From contig NZ_LGEA01000148.1 of assembly GCF_001280065.1 (NCBI RefSeq), forward strand, positions 124,001-188,000: a stretch of 64,000 bases of DNA. Direction: 5' to 3'. Positions 57,625 through 64,000 of this stretch are shown here, piece after piece. The notes beneath the pieces were generated by a model, which had not been told where the DNA came from, did not search any database, and worked only from the letters and a program-made list of their open reading frames with translations. A program made the translations under genes and the position numbers. The stretch's first letter is position 1. Each line of letters begins with the position of its first letter. This stretch comes from Streptomyces sp. NRRL B-1140 (GTDB lineage Bacteria; Actinomycetota; Actinomycetes; Streptomycetales; Streptomycetaceae).

Positions 57625-58744
57625 GACGCTCCGCCCACCGGGCGGGACAGGGCGAGGAGGTCGACGTGGTGGACGGTGACGCGCAGCTCGCCCGCCGCGC
57701 AGGCCGCCAGCCTGTTGGTCAGGTAGACGTCGGCCTCGGCCCGCAGTTCGGGGCGCTCCTCGACGGCGGCGCCGACCCAGCCGCGCAGCCACTGCTCGGT
57801 GAGCCGGGCCTGCTCGGGACCGAGCCGCCAGGCGCTCGGGTGCAGCCGCACGGTCGCCCCGTGCTCGGAGAACGCCTCGGCCGCCACGGTGACCGCGTCG
57901 GGTCCGAGCAGGCCGTCGCGACGCTGGTGGTCGTTGAACGCCTGGGCGATCTCCGCGTCCAGCGGGTGGGACGGGGTCAGTTCCACGCGCCCGGCGACGG
58001 ACAGCGTCAGCAGGGCGGGGCAGCCGGCTCCGGCACACGCCGCGACGAGCGTGTCGATCTCCTCGCGCGTGAGGACGTCCAGCAGCGCCGACGCCGTCAC
58101 CAGGGACGCGCCCTGCAGGGCGTCCGGGGTGAGACGGGCGACGTCACCCCGGCGCGTCTCCACGGTGACCCGGCTGCCGTCGGCGGCCGAGCGCGGGGAG
58201 GAGACGGCGGCGAAGTGCAGCAGGTAGGGGTCGCGGTCGTGCAGGATCCAGTGCTGGGCGCCGTCCAGGCGGGGTGCGAGCCAGCGGCCCATCGAGCCGG
58301 TGCCGCAGCCCAGGTCGTGGATGACGACGCCCGACTTGCCCGGCAGGTTGGCGAGCCGTATCCGCAGCGGGTCGAGCAGGTCGTGCGCCCGTGCGGCGGC
58401 ATCGGCCGGCTCACGCAGCTCCAGCCACTCGGGCGCGTACCGGGGCGGGTCGTCCGGGTCGGCCTCACGCAGTTTGACGGTGGGCCGCGAGCCGGGCCTG
58501 CCACTGGGGCCGGCGCCGGGGATGACGGCGTCCGGGGCGTACCCCGGGACGAACTCCACGCTGGAGCCCAGGCCCGGGGTTCCCGTGTTCCCGGCGGGAG
58601 CCGCGTCCGCGACGCCCGTCGTGGCCGCCTGCCCAGGGCCGGGCTTGCCGCCCGCGCGTACGCCGCCCGTCACGCCCGTGATCTCCCTCGGCCCGGGTTG
58701 TGCCGGGATCGCCCCGCTCTGCTGGGTCGTCGTCGCCGGGTTCG

Positions 58745-58748
<4 letters not shown>
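57621..58748 (-). CDS. Class I SAM-dependent methyltransferase
   Basis: A 375-residue protein. Residues 1-90 are low complexity (Gly/Pro/Thr/Ala) and look disordered. The rest is a class I methyltransferase: motif I VVIHDLGCGTGSMGRWL, then HWILHDRDPYLLHFAAV (acidic end of strand 2), RGDVARLTPDAL and SLVTASALLDVLTREEIDTL. The substrate is unknown; within the cluster it could methylate a pterin, sugar or lipid headgroup. Start and stop overlap the glycosyltransferase and flippase genes by 4 bases each, so it is tightly co-expressed. Confidence 0.88.
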
Positions 58749-61496
<2,748 letters not shown>

Positions 61497-61604
61497 CGAA
61501 GTCCTCCTGAACGATCGGGAAGCTGCTTGCGTACCGAGGGGTGCACAGGCCGCGCACAACGTAGCGGCGTTGATCGACTCTGTCACACGGCCGGAGGGTG
61601 TTCG

Positions 61605-62366
61605 GTGGCCCTGAACAACACTTACGACGCGAGGCTCGTACAGCAGGAGACCGCCCTGGGGGCGGGCGTGCAGATCCTGCTGCTGGCCCTGATCGGCACG
61701 GCGATCGGGATGGGGCCGGCGGGCTGGCTGAGCGGCCTCGCGTTCGCGATCGCCACCTGGGCGGTGCTCTCCCGGGCCCTGCACCGCTCCCGGCTGCGCT
61801 CCTTCGGCGCGGCCAACCGGGTCACCCTCGGCCGGGCCACTCTCGTCGGCGGGGTCACGGCGCTGGTCGCCGACTCGTTCCAGAGCTCACCGCCGGTGTC
61901 GCTGCTCGTCGGTCTGACGGCGGTGGCTCTGATCCTCGACGGCGTCGACGGCAAGGTCGCCCGCCGCACCGGCACCTCGACCCCGCTGGGCGCGCGCTTC
62001 GACATGGAGGTCGACGCCTTCCTCATCCTGGTGCTCAGCGTGTACGTGTCGATGCAGCTGGGACCGTGGGTTCTGCTGATCGGCGGCATGCGCTACGTCT
62101 TCGTCGCCGCGGCGAAGGTGTGGCCCTGGCTGACCGCAGCGCTCCCGCCGAGCACCGCACGCAAGACCGTCGCCGCGCTCCAGGGCGTGCTCCTGCTGCT
62201 GGCGGGCGCCGATCTCCTCCCCTACGCGGCCAACTTCGGCGTCGCGGCCCTGGCACTGGGCCTGCTGGTCTGGTCGTTCGGACGGGATGTGCTGTGGCTG
62301 TACCGGACCTCGCGGACCGAGGAGCCGGCGGCCGCCCGTCAGGTGCCGGAACTGGTCGCGGGCTGA
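61605..62366 (+). CDS. CDP-alcohol phosphatidyltransferase
   Basis: A 253-residue integral membrane enzyme with about six helices. The family motif is exact: D112-G-V-D115-G-K-V-A119-R120, then G129, D133 and D137 (spacing D-x2-DG-x2-AR-x8-G-x3-D-x3-D). It transfers a phosphate-linked group from a CDP-activated alcohol to an acceptor alcohol, as in phosphatidylinositol or phosphatidylglycerol phosphate synthesis. Upstream conserved [17 protein letters not shown] lies before the motif. GTG 61605 has GGAGGG 6 bases before. Divergent from the MDR gene by 108 bases. Its link to the pterin-type genes suggests a lipid-attached product. Confidence 0.92.
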   Translation: MALNNTYDARLVQQETALGAGVQILLLALIGTAIGMGPAGWLSGLAFAIATWAVLSRALHRSRLRSFGAANRVTLGRATLVGGVTALVADSFQSSPPVSLLVGLTAVALILDGVDGKVARRTGTSTPLGARFDMEVDAFLILVLSVYVSMQLGPWVLLIGGMRYVFVAAAKVWPWLTAALPPSTARKTVAALQGVLLLLAGADLLPYAANFGVAALALGLLVWSFGRDVLWLYRTSRTEEPAAARQVPELVAG

Positions 62367-62386
62367 CGCCCGGCCGGCGCCATCGG

Positions 62387-62767
62387 TCAGGTGCCGAAGC
62401 GCCCTCGGGCCTCCTCGATGTGCCCGAGGTACCGGTGGGTCCAGCCGCAGATCGCGTCGACCGTGGCGCGCAGCGCGCGACCCGGCTCGGTGAGCGTGTA
62501 CTCGACCTTGGGCGGCACGGTGGGGTGCACCTTTCGGTCGACCAGGCCGTTGCGCTCCAGCATCCGCAGGTTCTGCGTGAGCATCTTGTGGCTGACGCCC
62601 TCGACCTCGTCACGCAACTCGCTGAAGCGGAGGGTGCGTTCCCCGAGCGCCTCGATGATCAGCAGCGCCCACTTGTTGGCCACGTCGGAGAAGATCTCCC
62701 GGGCCAGGGAGTCCGCCCGCCGCAAATCCGCGTTGTCGGGCAGGTCTCTCATCTGCTTGGTCACCAT
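62387..62767 (-). CDS. HxlR family transcriptional regulator
   Basis: A 126-residue MarR-like winged helix of the HxlR family: FSDVANKWALLIIEALGERT, FSELRDEVEGVSHKMLTQNL, then RKVHPTVPPKVEYTLTEPGR. These sense reactive carbonyls or redox signals and usually regulate a divergent neighbour. Here that is the RidA-type gene. Convergent with the CDP-alcohol gene with a 20-base gap. Confidence 0.92.
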   Translation of the reverse strand: MVTKQMRDLPDNADLRRADSLAREIFSDVANKWALLIIEALGERTLRFSELRDEVEGVSHKMLTQNLRMLERNGLVDRKVHPTVPPKVEYTLTEPGRALRATVDAICGWTHRYLGHIEEARGRFGT

Positions 62768-62822
62768 CTGGTTCCCCAGTCACCGAAAAGTGCGTTCTTC
62801 CAGGTCGGCGGTCACTCTCCTA

Positions 62823-62861
62823 CGGTTTCCGAGTAACCGCAAGAGAGCACGGGCTCGTTAC
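62823..62861. promoter_or_regulatory. Candidate HxlR operator region
   Basis: CGGTT-N7-AACCG (62823-62839) and a GTAAC/GTTAC pair (62833-62837 and 62857-62861) form two overlapping inverted motifs in the 127-base divergent gap between hxlR and the RidA gene. Confidence 0.4.
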
Positions 62862-62894
62862 CCGCGGTCCGTGCCCGACGGAAGGACGCACACC

Positions 62895-63296
62895 ATGACC
62901 ACGCTCGACGTCTACGACCACGGCATACCGGCCGAGAGCCACTTCGGTTACGCCCAGGCGATCAGGTCCGGTGACCTGGTCCATGTCTCCGGGCAGCTCT
63001 CGTTCGACGAGGCGGGCGCCTTCCACCCGGAGGACGACCTCGCCGCCCAGCTCGACCGGACCTACGTCAACCTCGACAAAGTCCTGGCCCACTACGGTGC
63101 CACCCGCAATCAGGTTGTCTCCCAGACGCTGTACGCGGTGGACCTCGTGCGGAACGCCGAGGTGGTCGCGAAGGGCAACCGGGCGTACTTCGGCGCCCAC
63201 CGCCCGGTCAGCACGGCCCTCGGCGTCACCGAACTGACCTTCCCCGGGCAGCTCGTCGAGATCAGCTGCGTGATCGACACGAGGCTGCCCGCCTGA
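62895..63296 (+). CDS. RidA family protein
   Basis: A 133-residue YjgF/RidA-type protein: FGYAQAIRSGDLVHVSGQLS, QLDRTYVNLDKVLAHYGATR, VSQTLYAVDLVRNAEVVAKG and a C-terminal VSTALGVTELTFPGQLVEIS. RidA removes reactive enamines/imines, but this member lacks the RidA arginine in its usual surrounding (PxRxxx), so it may be another Rid subfamily. ATG 62895 with GGAAGGA. Divergent from hxlR, whose product is the likely regulator. Confidence 0.88.
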   Translation: MTTLDVYDHGIPAESHFGYAQAIRSGDLVHVSGQLSFDEAGAFHPEDDLAAQLDRTYVNLDKVLAHYGATRNQVVSQTLYAVDLVRNAEVVAKGNRAYFGAHRPVSTALGVTELTFPGQLVEISCVIDTRLPA

Positions 63297-63305
63297 ACCG
63301 TCCGC

Positions 63306-64000
63306 TCAGCGACGCGTTCCGGCGCCCACGAGGGTCCGCTCGTAGGGGTCGAGCAGCACGCCCCGGACCTTGGTGGAGACGCCGGCGATGATCTGCTGGT
63401 GGGCCAGCGGGACGACCGCGTCCGTGCCGAGGATCGCGGCCTCGGCGGCCATGGCGGCATCCTGCCGCTGCTCGGTGCCGTCGGTCTCGATGGCCTCGGT
63501 GACGGCCCGGTCGACCTGCTTGTCGCACAGCCGGGCCAGGTTGTAGCCGCCGTGGCAGGTGTAGTCGCTGCCGAGGACGCCGACGGGGTCGCCGGTGTCC
63601 AGGAGGCTGTTGCGGGCGCCGATGAACGCGTCGAACTTCCCGGCGAGCGCGTCGCTCTCCAGCCGTGAGTATTCGCGCACCTCCAGCTTCACAGTGAAGC
63701 CCGCCTTCTGCAGCTGCTGTTGCACGACCTGTGCGACCTCGGGGAGTTCGGGCCGGTTGTCGTAGGTGGCCAGGGTGATCGACGCCCCGTCGGGGTGGGC
63801 GGCCTTCACGCGCCCGGCCGTTTTCACCCGCTTGCTCTCGGCCCAGGTGACGGCTGGTCCGAAGATGCCGGCGCCCGGGTCGGCGTATCCCTCGAAGACG
63901 CCCTTCACGAGAGCGGAGGAGTCGATCGCCCTGCGGGCCGCGGCGCGCAGCCGCGGGTTCTTGAAGGGTCCGGTCCCCGTGTTGAGTTGCAGGCTGGTGG
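63306..64000 (-). CDS. Peptide/nickel-type ABC transporter substrate-binding protein, C-terminal part
   Basis: The visible 231 residues are the C-terminal part of a family 5 extracellular solute-binding protein; the start lies beyond the right edge. Segments include NTGTGPFKNPRLRAAARRAI, KGVFEGYADPGAGIFGP, QVVQQQLQKAGFTVKLEVRE and VVPLAHQQIIAGVSTKVRGV. Such proteins deliver peptides, opines or nickel chelates to an ABC importer. It converges on the RidA gene with 9 bases between stops. Reading frame continues without a stop to position 64000. Confidence 0.88.
   Translation of the reverse strand, partial: TSLQLNTGTGPFKNPRLRAAARRAIDSSALVKGVFEGYADPGAGIFGPAVTWAESKRVKTAGRVKAAHPDGASITLATYDNRPELPEVAQVVQQQLQKAGFTVKLEVREYSRLESDALAGKFDAFIGARNSLLDTGDPVGVLGSDYTCHGGYNLARLCDKQVDRAVTEAIETDGTEQRQDAAMAAEAAILGTDAVVPLAHQQIIAGVSTKVRGVLLDPYERTLVGAGTRR

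Overview
The window is high-GC actinobacterial chromosome and almost certainly comes from a Streptomyces. The evidence is strong third-position G/C bias, frequent GTG and TTG starts, Tat-exported enzymes, sugar ABC importers without their own ATPase, and a pentose phosphate operon ordered tkt-tal-zwf-opcA-pgi-gnd. I found no tRNA, rRNA, CRISPR array, insertion sequence or prophage. No gene-free stretch exceeds 300 bases; the longest are 312-569, 32473-32721, 51191-51411 and 2230-2445.

Left part (1-20.5 kb). A partial metallophosphoesterase, a lone ATP-grasp ligase and a cupin precede a carbohydrate-use locus. A DeoR repressor with GH4 and GH38 glycosidases runs left. Diverging from it are a PfkB sugar kinase, a lipoprotein and two permeases of an ABC importer, a phosphodiesterase-like protein, a GH2 beta-galactosidase, and two Tat-exported phosphoesterases (a calcineurin type with a LamG-like domain, and a PHP type). 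The mixture suggests use of a phosphate-bearing galactose/mannose glycan.

Middle part (19.6-35.1 kb). First comes an acyl-CoA type catabolic operon (SDR, amidohydrolase, acyl-CoA ligase, MaoC hydratase) with MarR and PaaX regulators. An MHS-type transporter, a secreted alpha/beta hydrolase and an IclR regulator follow. Next is a left-running group of redox and lipid-type genes (SRPBCC, phytoene-desaturase-like FAD enzyme, SDR, MpaB-like oxygenase). A secreted GH16 glucanase with a carbohydrate-binding domain carries a CebR-like operator in its promoter, and an AraC regulator follows.

Right-middle (35.2-55 kb). The pentose phosphate operon starts behind a 17-bp perfect palindrome and ends at a 14-bp-stem hairpin. 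A quinate/shikimate module follows: fused 3-dehydroshikimate dehydratase/HPPD-like protein, shikimate/quinate dehydrogenase, TetR and an MHS transporter, with two look-alike 24-bp operators flanking tetR. After that come a VOC protein, a beta-lactamase-fold hydrolase and a rare pair of saccharopine-dehydrogenase-like genes.

Right end (55-62.4 kb) holds the most intriguing locus: a GTP cyclohydrolase II paralogue with Met120 in place of the usual Tyr, a creatininase-fold amidohydrolase, a flippase-like membrane protein, a methyltransferase, a GT4 glycosyltransferase, a pterin-synthase-fold protein without catalytic residues, an MDR dehydrogenase without zinc ligands, and a CDP-alcohol phosphatidyltransferase. 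Together they look like a dedicated, uncharacterised pathway from GTP to a formylaminopyrimidine or pterin-related, possibly lipid-linked product. HxlR, RidA and the tail of a peptide-type ABC binding protein close the window.
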